A DNA stretch of 64,000 bases from Epiperipatus broadwayi (Eukaryota; Onychophora; Udeonychophora; Euonychophora; Peripatidae): the NCBI GenBank assembly GCA_028023455.1, contig JAQFVV010000056.1, positions 1,922,001 through 1,986,000 on the forward strand. Direction: 5' to 3'. Below the pieces are notes generated by a model that did not search any database, was not told the origin of the DNA, and saw only the letters and a program-made list of their open reading frames with translations. This document shows, one piece after another, positions 53,341 through 64,000 of the stretch (positions within the stretch are counted from its first letter, which is position 1; each line of letters begins with the position of its first letter). The position numbers were made by a program, and so were the translations under genes.

Positions 53341-55150
53341 GTAATACAAGCTTATTAAATTAGGTCATGTGACATATGATTTTATTTCTTTATAACTATA
53401 ATAAACCACAGAAGTACTTTCAGTCAATACCCTTTCTTCAAGTGAAACTATTTAAATCCAAGTTTACAAAGGTAAAGATCGTCATATCATATTCCAAGAT
53501 TCGTGAATTTTAATGTTAGTGCATTGTTTGTTAATAAAAGATATTCTATTTCAATTTAACAAAATTTCCTCCTTAATTTTGCTTTTATTATAGTTTCTCT
53601 CCTCATGAGGAATTTTCCAGATCAAAATTGAAAATAAATTCATGTTTTTTTTGTGACCAAGGAAAATAGATGTCATTATTAAATCATTATTATTCTTATT
53701 TTTTATACATTTTTATACTATTCATGCTCTTTTGACCATTTCTCAAGACTACACCTCGATTCACTTAAATAAGAGCTTTTATGTTCCATCGAATCTAATA
53801 GAATGGTAAATAATTCAAAAAATATAACTTTCAAAAAAAAAAATCTTGTGTATCAAATTTTATGTAAATGCACAGGTGAATCGAGGTATAATCTTGAGGA
53901 AACATTAATAGAGTTTCAATTGTTATATAAATATATAAAAAATAAAAGTAATAATGATTTAATAATGGGATCATAGAAAAATATATGAGTTTACTTTCAA
54001 TTTCAATCTGGAAAATACTAAGATTATTCATAATAACAGAAAAATTAAAAAGCAAAGTTTGGTAAATAGAAAGAAAATATATTTTATTAAAAGACAGTGC
54101 ATTAACATTGAAATTCAAGTATCTTTGGATATGACATGATGATGTTTACTTCCGTTAAACTTGAATTTAGATGGTTTTCAGTTGAAGGTTAAAAAATTAA
54201 TTGAAAGTACTTCTGAGGTGTATTATAGTTATTTATAAAACATATTATCATTGTTATAATTCATTATTCTTATTATAATATTTTTTTTATTATTCTAAAA
54301 AAAGATTTTATTTTATTTATATATATAAAGTTTAACAAAATATATAGCATAAAGTAATTTTTATTCTCAGAATATTAGTATATGATATAAATATTTTACA
54401 AGATAATTACATAACCTAAGCATTATATATTGCAATAAAATTGAAGAAACTTTGATTATGCATGTGTTTTAAAAATTACAGTAGTAATATAGATATAACA
54501 ACTAACATAAAACACAAACCCTGAATAAGGTTTTTCAGACAAGAACAAAATTTTTCTCAAACATCCAATTCATAAGAAAGCTAGTTGCATTTCCACTATT
54601 GGCAAATTAATAAGAACTAAATAATTTTTCGCTACAAAGTAAAATCTCAGATAATCATGATTTATCAGATGAGTGAAGATGTACTACTGTAAAATAATAT
54701 CTATAATACGAGTCTAACTTCATCACATAGGTGATGCTCTATTGATTCATTTTTACTGATCCCTAGATCATTAGAAAATTTCTTTTCCTGATGAGATTTA
54801 CATTACTATTATTTTTTTAATTCTATTTTATTTTTGAATGCATATATGGATTTTCTTTTTTTTTAGCACTCATTACTCTTTCTATAAGTTCAACCATTTG
54901 TGAACTGCTTTTAATAAATTTATTTATACATGTATAAGTTGTAAATTAAAACTGCAAAAAAAAAAAAAAAACATTCACTGATTATGATCATTTTGGATCT
55001 TTTTTTTTTGATATACCTAGGGCAACATATGAACTTGAAAAACAGTAACGCAATCCTATTAAATTCAGCAATAGTACTCTCTATATGAAGATAATGATAT
55101 TTTGAACAGGTTGAAATATTTTATTTTTTGAATAATGATACAAGAATTGA
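53341..55150. other. AT-rich DNA, no gene seen
   Basis: The 95-codon minus-strand frame at 53831-54118 is low-complexity and hydrophobic with no family motif. Upstream exons or the promoter of the exonuclease gene may lie here but were not recognised. Confidence 0.45.
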
Positions 55151-56760
55151 AATGACAACTTTTAATGAATATCCACCGTATCTACTCTAGATGTGGACAA
55201 AGGTATTCAACTTAGTGAAGTCAAAACAGCTCTTACTATTCTTAAAAATGGAAAGATTACATTTCCTGATGAAATACTCGGAGAAGTTTAAAATATGGTG
55301 ATATGTTATCTTCAAAAATTTGGAAATTTTTTGGAAATACATGAACTCGTGAAATTGTGCCACTTGATTTTAAGAATGCTTTTAGTGTTCCAATTTTAAA
55401 AACAAGACTGCAGTAATTAGGGTGGAATACCATTATTATCCATTATAGCAAAGGATATATTCAAGAATTCTGTTAAATAGGTTGCTTCCAGTCATAGATA
55501 AATGGTTACTACAGACTCAGCATGGTTTTAGAGAATCAAAAAGTACCACAGAAATAGCTTTTGTTGCCAGTCAAATGCAAGAAAAGTATCAGAAACAGAG
55601 GAGTGATTTATATATTGCTTTTCTTGATTTTGTCACGGCATTTGATTTAGTTAATAGGACAAGACTATGAAATTGTTTGAAATTAATTGACTGACCACCA
55701 AAATGTATTCATATTATACAGCTTCTAAATGATAGAATGAGAGGAAGTATTATTTTTATAATGAAAATCTTAAGTATTTGAAATGGAAACTGGTGTTATA
55801 CAAGGATGTATTCTAGCTCCAACATTGTTTTCAATTTTGGTCAATGGTCTTTAGAATTATTCAAAGGCAATTTAATCAAACAAGAATTAAGATACAACAG
55901 AGATTTAATGGTGGAAATTTTTAATTTGAGTCAATTAAAAGCAAAAACAACAATATGCTGATAATTATGCTATTTTTGCCACTTCAAAAGATGATTTATA
56001 AAATGTACTAAATGTTTTAAATGTAACATATAAAAACTCTGCTTTATTAATTAATGTTCAAAAAATTTGAAGTTCTTCAAAGTCCTCAGCAATGCGAGAT
56101 TGTAAAACAAACCTTGGTAGTTTTATTAATAAAAATGAGAATTTAGATGTTAAGGTACAACACAAACTCCAATATGCAGCTGCTGCTTTTAACAAATTAA
56201 GGCAAAATATTTCAACACAGATACATAACTACTGCAACTAAGTTAACTGTATATAGAGCTGTTATTTTACTTAATTTATTGTATAGAAGTGAAATTTGGA
56301 TATTTTATCAGTACAATATAAAGGTATTAGAAGTTTCATTCAAGGATGCTTCATAAAATTTTAAAATACAATGGCAAGATTATAAAACAATCAATATGTT
56401 CTTTAACTAGAGTCCACTAGAATAAAATCACCCTTTTGCTGGATTTGAATAAACAAGTCAATACTTCCTAGATTGTTTTATGGTGAACTTGAGTGTAGTT
56501 TTTATGGGAGAGGTAGACACCATCTATTATAACCAAGACATTTTGAAACAGTGGAATTTCAATTGTTTTCAGCTGTAAAATATAACAGAGAAAAAAATAC
56601 ATTGGAGAGATGAATTATTTCAAAAAGGTTTTCTGCTGAAGAAATTAGAAGACATCATAAAATATCAAGCAAACATAAAAATGGATCAGCATGTTCTATA
56701 TACAGATGTATTTGTGATTGACAGATTGGTTTATATAATCATCGAAAAACTAATTTCTAG
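55150..56760 (+). mobile_element. LINE remnant with RT and C-terminal zinc-finger tail
   Basis: The plus strand runs through a nearly complete order of motifs. VKTALTILKNGKIT is at about 55215. The stretch at 55482-55668 reads LLQTQHGFRESKSTTEIAF then YIAFLDFVTAFDLVNRTRL (motif A). QYADNYAIFATSKDDL at about 55951-55998 is motif C, with YADN for YADD. LQYAAAAFNKLRQNIST is at about 56170. FYGELECSFYGRGRHHL is at about 56480, and a C-x-C...H remnant (CICD, then IGLYNHRKTN) is at 56710-56755. This is the craniofacial-type LINE common in molluscs and other animals. Frameshifts and stops make it a dead copy, but it is the best preserved LINE here. Confidence 0.85.
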
Positions 56761-59220
56761 AGTAAGTTTTTTGTCTCTCCATTTCCTTTTTGAAAAGGGG
56801 GGAGGGGAAAATTAAAATGAGCATATTAATTTATAAGACTATTTATTATATATATTAATGAAGTTTTGATGTAGGGTGATTATGATACTGGATGACTATG
56901 TTCATTGCATTTCTAAATGTATAACTGATAACCAGTAGGAATTTTGAGGGGCTTCGGGGCCAGAATTGATTGTTATAATAATCAAGGGACAACATTTTGA
57001 TGACATTATGAATCCAAAGATCTTATATGATTCATAACACTATACTCAGCAAGTTTAATACATTCTACACTAAGCAAGGTGATCACCACTCCTGAGAATA
57101 TCCCAAACTCATTATTCAAAAATGACAAAATATCTTTTAACATATGAAAAAATACACCATAAAAATAAGTCTACATACTTAGTGAAAACTCTTCTTATTA
57201 TGCATGGAATACATAACACTAATCTTGACCGGATGTAAATATTACCAATTATTTAAACTTAAAATGGGTGACATAAAATCTCTGAACTGATATGATACTA
57301 TCCCATTAATCTAAATATCTACATTAATCCCTCTCTTATTGAATAATTCATTTTTTAGAAATGTGTAATTGAAAATTATTAATTGATCATTTATTACATA
57401 ATATTAATAAATACATCATTTATTAAAACACAATTTATTTATTTTTAATTTAGGCAGTAGTGCTTCCTATAAATTCTAGCACTTATAATTTGTGCAATTT
57501 CAATTTATTTGCATTACTGTATCAAAGCAATAATTATATATAAGAAATTTATTAAGATTCAATCTATCTGGTTAATTAAAAACTTTGTTTTCGAAAGTCT
57601 GACTTGCTTAGTGCATTCATTTTAATGATAATGACTTTAATTAATGACCAATTTCTTTATCTATGTGTAGGAATATAAGTTTACAATTTAAATTTCATTT
57701 CAATATCACTGATTAGTTTGGCAAGCTATTTTTGATATTCACTCATTTTGGTAATAATAACTGCTATTATCCAGTAATATAACATATCATATAGAAATTA
57801 TATTTCTTGAAATTAATTACAATTGGAAAGATTATTCCTATCATTTACAAAATAACATTAACACTGCTTTGATCTTTATAATTTACGAAAGTAAATTCTC
57901 CCTATACAAGTTTATCAATTAAATATATCTTATTATTTTCAAAAATATTAATATAAAGCATAACTCTTTTCAAATCAATAATAAGTATGCAAGTTTAATT
58001 GATATTTTGAAATACTTTGGTGCATATGTAATCAAATATATGTTTATCTTTATAGCTCTCAATACATCAATTTATATCGATGATCCAAGATGCATTTAAT
58101 ATATTAGCAAAGAATGCCAATCTATCTTTTTTATCAATATAATTATCTTAACATAAAATAGCATACGATTGTAGATTACTCAAAACGCGTGAATAATCTA
58201 TAGTTTTTCAAAAAGCATATTTTTGCAGATGATTATTTATTTATCAGATACTATTCAAAAGCGGTATAGTATTGTATCTTCTGATCGACAAAAAATTTGT
58301 ACAAGGTTCTTTATTGCTATAATAAATAAGATTCGTGATTTTCAAGTTGTTTTAAATAATAGTAATTAAATACATTCTGAATAAAAATATATCCCAATTT
58401 TCTTCTTTTTTTTTTTTTTAATGCACCATACTAACTTTTAATAAACGTTCAAGTTGCCATCACGTTTCCGCCATAACAAGAATATCGTTATAACGAGATT
58501 TATCATATTCATTTTTTTTTTTTTTAGTTAAGAGATAATACAAGATTTATAGTTAATGTCTTAAGAATCTTTAGTAGAAACTCATAATTTGCTAAAAAAT
58601 TTGATTATAAAAAAAATAATAATATGACTTCCGCTTTAAATTTCTGTTTTGTAGTCTAGTTAATGTCGATAGCAAAAACAAAGATTATCAAATTTTTTAA
58701 TACGCGCAAGTACTGCCAACTTAAACAAAAATTTTATTCATTTTGTGGGTAAACATAACCTTTAACGGGCTGAAGGTCATGTTTACCGTCATATACATAA
58801 TCAAGATTAATAATATATATATATTGTACTTACAAATAAACTTCAAATATTACGGAATGAGTACACAAAATGAATAAAACATGACCTTTAGCGAGCCGAA
58901 GGAATACGCGGTCTAGTGTAAGAATATTTCTCTGGGCAAAAAAGAATATCGAGAATACATGTGAAGTACCACACAAAATAATTATCTATAAGCATATACT
59001 GTATAAATATAAGATAGTAGAAGATTTTTATTTTGTATTATAATTCTAAGTGCAATGTATAAAAATACCAATAATAAAAAGAAGTAAACTATATAATTAT
59101 AATCGTTAGATAGAAATGTAAATTGCTATAATCCAAACTCGTAATCTTGTCAAATATATATATAAGCCAATAAACATCATATGATCACCATTTCTTATGC
59201 TTGCTCATTACTGTTATTAA
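56761..59220. other. AT-rich DNA with one small composite repeat
   Basis: Mostly featureless. At 58734-58912 a CCTTTAACGGGCTGAAGG and a CCTTTAGCGAGCCGAAGG word occur as a direct pair, while TTTTATTCATTTTGTG and CACAAAATGAATAAAA form an inverted pair. This looks like a short G+C-richer mobile fragment. Confidence 0.4.
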
Positions 59221-59719
59221 AACAGGCAAAACTCTATACGTATTGCCACTCAGTGCAAGCCAGAGTAATCAATGGATGCCAGAAGGCTTGTGCATAAAAT
59301 CCCCATCTAATGCCTACTCATCCAATATCCCCAGACTAGTTTTTGACTTGTGGCTATGCTTATTAAAGAACCAAAGACACCAAAATGTATAGGTACTGAA
59401 CTGAGTTCAGACCTATATGACTATATAAGCTACTGAGCTTGGATTGAAAATATTACAGTGTTTTCAATTTAAGACTCATAGTTTTGTAGTTAAATAGAAA
59501 GAAAAGGTGGCTCCTGAAGGGTTGCATTAGATTCTAAGATCTAAGTGCAGTACTCTCAATCCAAGGCTCCTCACTGACGGAGGCCACAAGCCACAAACTA
59601 TTCTGGGAATATTAGATGAGTAGGCACTAGATGGGGATTTTATGCACAAACCTTCTGTCATCCATTGATTACTCTGGCTTGCACGGAGTGGCAATACGCA
59701 TAGGGAGTTTTTGCCTGTT
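59221..59719. mobile_element. Inverted pair of foldback-family repeats
   Basis: 59221-59354 and 59584-59719 are inverted copies (about 135 bp) with scattered substitutions. Both contain the GCTTGTGCATAAAATCCCC and TGCCTACTCATCCAATATCC words of the 456-689 element. The spacer of about 230 bp is unrelated. Short frames of 63 and 96 codons across it are non-coding. Confidence 0.8.
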
Positions 59720-59829
59720 TTAAATATGTATATACAAATTCTACTCATAAGTGATTTTCTGATTCTAGGTAAGTTGTCATCTTGCTTCATTATCCTCCGG
59801 TTTTGTTTCACTACCACCTGGCCTGGTTT

Positions 59830-59908
59830 CTGTAAGTCTGGATTTATATTCTACTAGGCTTATCATTTCTGCAAGTCTCGGAATTTATATTCTACTCGGC
59901 TCATCATT
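59830..59908. repeat. Tandem duplication, period 39 bp
   Basis: CTG(T/C)AAGTCT-GGAATTTAT with ATTCTACT(A/C)GGCT(T/C)ATCATT is repeated twice. Confidence 0.7.
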
Positions 59909-61249
59909 ATCTCGTCTGACAGATTATCACTGTTGCATGGTTTTTTTATACATCGTGCATCAACTGGTCTCTATATTGTACTAATTTATCCATTCAACAT
60001 ATATAAAATTTGGGTGCTTATCAGCATTTTATTTTACTAAATGCAGGTATGAAAAAGCCTGTGCTGTAGAAAAAATTCATATTTCAAAATAAGATCATAA
60101 ATTTTATTATTTTCTGTTGTTCTTTGATTTATTTTATAGTATTAGTGATCTTTAGACTTGATCGCTCCTTAAGATATATTGCTAAACAGGATCTAAACAG
60201 TTTTTTTTTTTTTTTACCCAATCCCTCAGTGACCACTATGCCATACTTTTAATACTTGAAAATAGCACAAGATGGAACACTACTCTTGGTTCTCAGACAG
60301 TATATACATTTTTAATTGAGAGTTTCAATCTATGTATCCAGTAAGCTGAATATGGATCTCTTTTTTGTCCCACTTATATGAATCCATTTAATTAACATTT
60401 GGAATCTTGAATGACTTAATTCATGATTTCTATTTTATAAATGTGTTTATGAATCAGTATTTTAGATGCTAATTCGATTTACCAAAAAATATATCTGATT
60501 CGCGGTACTACCAGTAACATCCAATAAATTGCTGTTCTCTCCTGAGGCCAAAGCAAATATTTATATTTTTAGAATGTTTCTCCAAGGAGATAAATTTGGT
60601 TATTTTGGTAACCTGTAATTGTCTTACAACTGTTTTGCAGTAGTTGATAATTTTTTTTTTAATTAATAGTAACCCATATATTTTTTACACAATGGAAACT
60701 TGAGATCTGGAATCCAGTTTTCTTAATATTGGCTCAATAATGTTTTGGGCCTGATAATTGAATATGCTTCTCAAAACTCGTGCATTGTCTATATTGATCT
60801 TGTTAAGATTTAGCTTTACCTATAATTATGAAAATAGATTATCCCATTATTTTCTGGTCATCTTGCTCATGTTTTAAGTAAGCAGGGTTTTTTTTGGCTC
60901 ATCTTTGTACTATTTGCCAACTATATGTGATCATTTTGTGATATATTGTCTATTTCACCTATATTAAGCTTTTTTAATATTTAATTTGTGAAGTCTTTAA
61001 AAACATTTTTAACTGAAGGTCCTGTTGATCAGTTGGTTAAATCTGACTGATTTCTGGCTGATTTATTTGGTACTGTTGCCAGCTGTTTTAATGGAATTGC
61101 CTGATGGCTGGTAGATTACAGAACTTGCCACTAACAACAACTCTCAGTGATGTTTTAGCCTGCAATTAATGCAATCTCAGTATACTTAGAAAGTCTTGAA
61201 AATTGCAGTCAGTACTAGTTACTCGAGCTCTGGAAAAATCTCTCACCTT

Positions 61250-61902
61250 TCCCTTCTCCCTTGAATCTAGTGGTTGAATTTGTATATAGTAAGACTGACA
61301 TGAATCAACAGTGGAGACATTACTTGATCAACATTTATCCAGAAACTGTAGAACTATATGTGTTGGGAAAATGTCATATTTTTCATACATGTGCTAATCT
61401 TAAAATCAAGATTTTTGACTTGGCTTGCCTAAAAAAAAATGTGATCTATGTATTGGTCAATTTTTCAGATGGCCAGGACTTCTAAGAAATTAAACTTAGC
61501 TATTTAAATATCTTTTCCACCATGGGGTAAAGTGAAAAGAAACATTTTCAGATTTTAATTATTCTACTGTTTTTTTTTTAAATCAAACAGTATCAATAAT
61601 GTTATCTATTCTCAAAAGTTGATTCTTGAACTGTATATTTCTTGTGATAAATTAATGTTGTAAAGCTAGGAAATAACATTTTCTGAATGATACAAATAAT
61701 TCAGACATAAATTAATGTACAAGTTTTTATTATATATTGAAGCTATTTGTAGCAATAAATTTACATAATTGTTAAGTTTCCTGCCTACTAGGGATTAGTG
61801 AGGTTACAAAATGTTATTTAATTGCATAATAATACCCAACTAAGTTAGAGAAATAATGTAACTCACTTTCAATAAACTCTATTACATTCAGCCACATCAA
61901 TT
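61250..61902. repeat. Diverged direct repeat, copy A
   Basis: It starts near CCCTTCTCCCTTGAATCTAG then TGGTTGAATTTGTA and ends near TCAATAAACTCTATTACATT then CAGCCACATCA. Both ends recur in the same order and orientation at 62280-62635. The 74-codon frame inside has no known domain. Confidence 0.5.
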
Positions 61903-62279
61903 TGACTTACAAAAAGTTCAATACCTATTCACTGATAGCATCTTTTCACTCTGAATTTGAGTATTTTCAATTGCATTTGGAAAATAAGATACAACATTAA
62001 GTACTGGAGTTATTAGTAAATTAATTTATTTATGAAACAATAATTTGTTGGATATTTGTTGAATGAAGTGTTGCACACTCAGGAAATTACTTTCGATAAA
62101 ATCTAATATTTTAAAAAATTAGGATTTATTGAGAGTGGGTCACACTCTTTGATCTAGTTGATTATTTTTAAGCAATTAAATAATTTATTGTAATCTTGCA
62201 AACCCTAATGGGTAATGGACTTGATTAACTATTGTGCAAATTTTTATTGTAAATAGCTGTAATAAAAGATTACAAAATA

Positions 62280-62635
62280 TCTAGTCTCTTCCTACTCTCC
62301 CAGAACTTGGCAAGTGAATTTGTAGGATGGATATACACTACCAGCAGAGAGATGACTTGATCAAAACTTAGTTCAGGTGGAATTATAATAGCTATTTGTG
62401 CTTGCAAAGTCTCATATGTTACAATTTTACACATCTATTATTAATCGTAGTTCAGAGTTTTTGGTTCATCTTAAAACATTGATTTGCAGTTTTCCAGATT
62501 GCCAGAATCATACTCTTCCAAGGAGACTAATATTAGCCATTTTATTTACTTTTTTTTTAATCATTGAAAACAGTGAAAAGAAGCTAAGTTAAAGAAACTT
62601 GTTCTCAATAAACTCTATCATTTCCAGCCACATCA
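62280..62635. repeat. Diverged direct repeat, copy B
   Basis: It begins CTAGTCTCTTCCTACTCTCC then GTGAATTTGTA and ends TCAATAAACTCTATCATTTC then CAGCCACATCA, matching the ends of copy A. It is shorter inside, so one copy has lost or gained sequence. Confidence 0.5.
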
Positions 62636-63249
62636 CAAATAAAAAGAATATACATATTGATTATAATAAATTGGAAAAGCAATGTGGAAATAAATAAAGA
62701 ATATAAACTTATAAAAAATAATGCAGAAAATAGATTTATAAATAAACAATATATATAATTAAACCATCAATTAAAATGTAAATTAATAAACTTTGGAATT
62801 GAACCATGCATGATTGCATATGTTCAAACATTTTTCAGAAGTTATTTTGTAATTTTAGGAATAAAGATTCAGCCATAAACAAAGTGGTTAAATCTAGAAT
62901 TATTAAAATCTGTAATTTGGCAGAGCCCATAACAGTCTCTTAGAATGCTGAGATATTTACCTATTAAGGTTAGAAGCAGGTATAAAAAAAAACCATGCAA
63001 GTTATTCCTAACATTATTTTGGTAAAAGTCATCTGATTTAAATATAATAGTATGTTTAGGCTATCTAATCTATTAGTCATTATATTTAAGATGTGTTATC
63101 TGACTATATATAATACAGTGGTTAACTTAAATGAAATTGTTTTGGAGAAAGAGATGTTACAAGTGTAATATTTATCCAATATCTTGCACCTGTTTCTAAT
63201 TTGGTTGGTCAATAATTGGATTTAAATCTCGATCTTCTTTGAAATGGAC

Positions 63250-63575
63250 TCTTCTATCTTGGGTTTCCTTGATCTATATCTTAAAACAAGTTGGTGAGAC
63301 TCGGGCCAACATCAATACAAGAATTTACTAACACAGATATGCATATAACAGGGTTAAAAATAAAAATGAAGGAATATCAATCTTCTGGGACCACCAAGCA
63401 GCTACAGGTCATGTATTTGAACCCAGTTCTGTCAAATAATTTGCACAGAGAAGAGTGATGCCAAAAGAAAAGTCAGGAAAGCTTTTTACATAGCAAATGA
63501 TCTCAATGCTGTTAATAGAAGAGAGGCATGCTTTCTTTGCTCTCTCCAAACAATGGACTAACTAATTAAAAATTC
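63250..63575 (+). pseudogene. Penelope-like element tail, GIY-YIG endonuclease remnant
   Basis: The plus strand reads LKQVGETRANINTRIY, then SIFWDHQAATGHVFEP and, after a frameshift, VRKAFYIANDLNAVNRREA then CFLCSLQTMD and a stop. This matches the GIY-YIG order 'VG.T...L..R...H ... H....H.FD ... E...I....N..NR..G'. In this family it is the C-terminal endonuclease of Penelope-like elements. The upstream reverse transcriptase was not recognised in the 600 bp before it. Stops break the frame, so it is dead. Confidence 0.7.
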
Positions 63576-63735
63576 AAACTCATTTGCAAATGTGTACAAT
63601 GAATCACAACAGTCTTCATTTGTAAAGCTACGAGTATGAGATTTGAATACTAAATCTCGAAAGTGCTAAGGGGCATATTAAACATTATAGTTCACAAACG
63701 CATGCGAAAAAAATCGCATATTTATAATTACAATT

Positions 63736-63741
63736 TTTATT
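63736..63741 (-). promoter_or_regulatory. Candidate poly(A) signal AATAAA
   Basis: The plus strand shows TTTATT, which is AATAAA on the minus strand, about 45 bp after the TAA of the putative terminal exon. In DNA this AT-rich the hexamer is common by chance, so it counts only together with that exon. Confidence 0.3.
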
Positions 63742-63785
63742 GGTGAAGAGAAGAACAATTTATTATATAAATTAAAAGAAAACTA

Positions 63786-63879
63786 TTACACCAGTTCCTT
63801 GAAAGGCTTATTTCCTGATTCTTCTAAATCCATCTGTTCCAATTCATTTCCAGCATAAATCAGGAAATCATAATTCTCT
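63786..63879 (-). CDS. Likely terminal exon of an unidentified minus-strand gene
   Basis: The minus strand reads REN, then YDFLIYAGNELEQMDL, then EESGNKPFKELV and a TAA stop at 63786-63788. A possible acceptor (GATCAG) precedes 63879. An in-frame TAG just upstream shows that the frame needs splicing to go further. An AATAAA signal follows at 63736-63741, the right distance for a short 3' UTR. Base composition is less AT-rich than its surroundings. I do not recognise the protein. It would be the upstream neighbour of the exonuclease gene, transcribed in the same direction. It could also be a chance frame; the acceptor has a poor pyrimidine tract. Confidence 0.4.
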
Positions 63880-64000
63880 CTGATCTATGTATTAAATGAA
63901 ACTACCACTAAAGAAAATTACTTGTAAGAAATATTAATTTAACAAATATCATAATAAAGTTATTTGTATATAAAATAATATGCAACATCATTATCAATTG

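Noticed and set aside
53831-54118. Minus-strand 95-codon frame
   Set aside because: It is hydrophobic and low-complexity with no motif or splice support.
59527-59817. Minus-strand 96-codon frame
   Set aside because: It lies across the foldback-family inverted repeat, and a similar peptide appears on the plus strand from the other arm, so it is repeat-derived.
1-64000. CRISPR arrays, operons, ribosome binding sites
   Set aside because: The sequence is eukaryotic; the tandem repeats present have only two units and no regular spacers.

Overview
The window is very AT-rich animal nuclear DNA, roughly a quarter G+C by eye. It has no prokaryotic gene organisation. Nearly all open frames over 60 codons are chance frames or pieces of transposons. 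Animal origin is shown by spliced exons and by the repeat types: RTE/craniofacial-type LINEs, a ZBED5/SCAND3-like hAT transposase, a Gypsy pol remnant, a Penelope-like GIY-YIG tail and Tc1/pogo-type TIR elements. The mix fits an invertebrate, perhaps a mollusc such as a cephalopod, but the species call is weak.

The backbone is one gene on the minus strand, from about 52.9 kb down to at least 15.9 kb. Nine short exons (360, 54, 125, 98, 74, 39, 107, 118 and 62 bp) were found by eye from splice sites, matched reading phases and protein similarity. Together they read as the N-terminal helical region and the start of the DEDDy 3'-5' exonuclease domain of an EXD3 / mut-7 / Nibbler protein. The last exon carries VGIDTEWRPNFG, the first catalytic motif (DxE). 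Introns run from 118 bp to about 7.5 kb. One piece of about 20-25 residues between 25.8 and 32.7 kb was not placed, and the rest of the nuclease domain should lie below 15.9 kb or outside the window.

Layout: 0-1.1 kb, a minus-strand LINE remnant interrupted by a foldback element. 1.1-15.9 kb, AT-rich DNA with three islets of higher G+C. 17-21 kb, a cytosine-poor block with a TATA-type promoter-like site. 23.1-25.2 kb, a dead hAT element. 30-32.1 kb, a plus-strand LINE remnant holding a small hAT MITE with a perfect 8-bp target duplication. 32.3-32.5 kb, a perfect 97-bp-arm hairpin. 32.9-34.3 kb, an LTR and an internally deleted Gypsy pol. 39.5-40.5 kb, an LTR-like promoter with a tRNA-Lys-type primer-binding site. 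42.9-44.2 and 50.8-52.3 kb, two copies of one TIR element. 44.3-45.1 and 55.2-56.8 kb, more LINE remnants. 53.0-53.3 and 59.2-59.7 kb, long inverted repeats. 61-62.6 kb, diverged direct repeats. 63.2-63.6 kb, a Penelope-like GIY-YIG tail, followed by what looks like the last coding exon and poly(A) signal of a second, unidentified minus-strand gene.

The functional content is therefore a small-RNA-trimming-type nuclease gene whose introns have been filled by transposons, several of which form long hairpins in the sense transcript.
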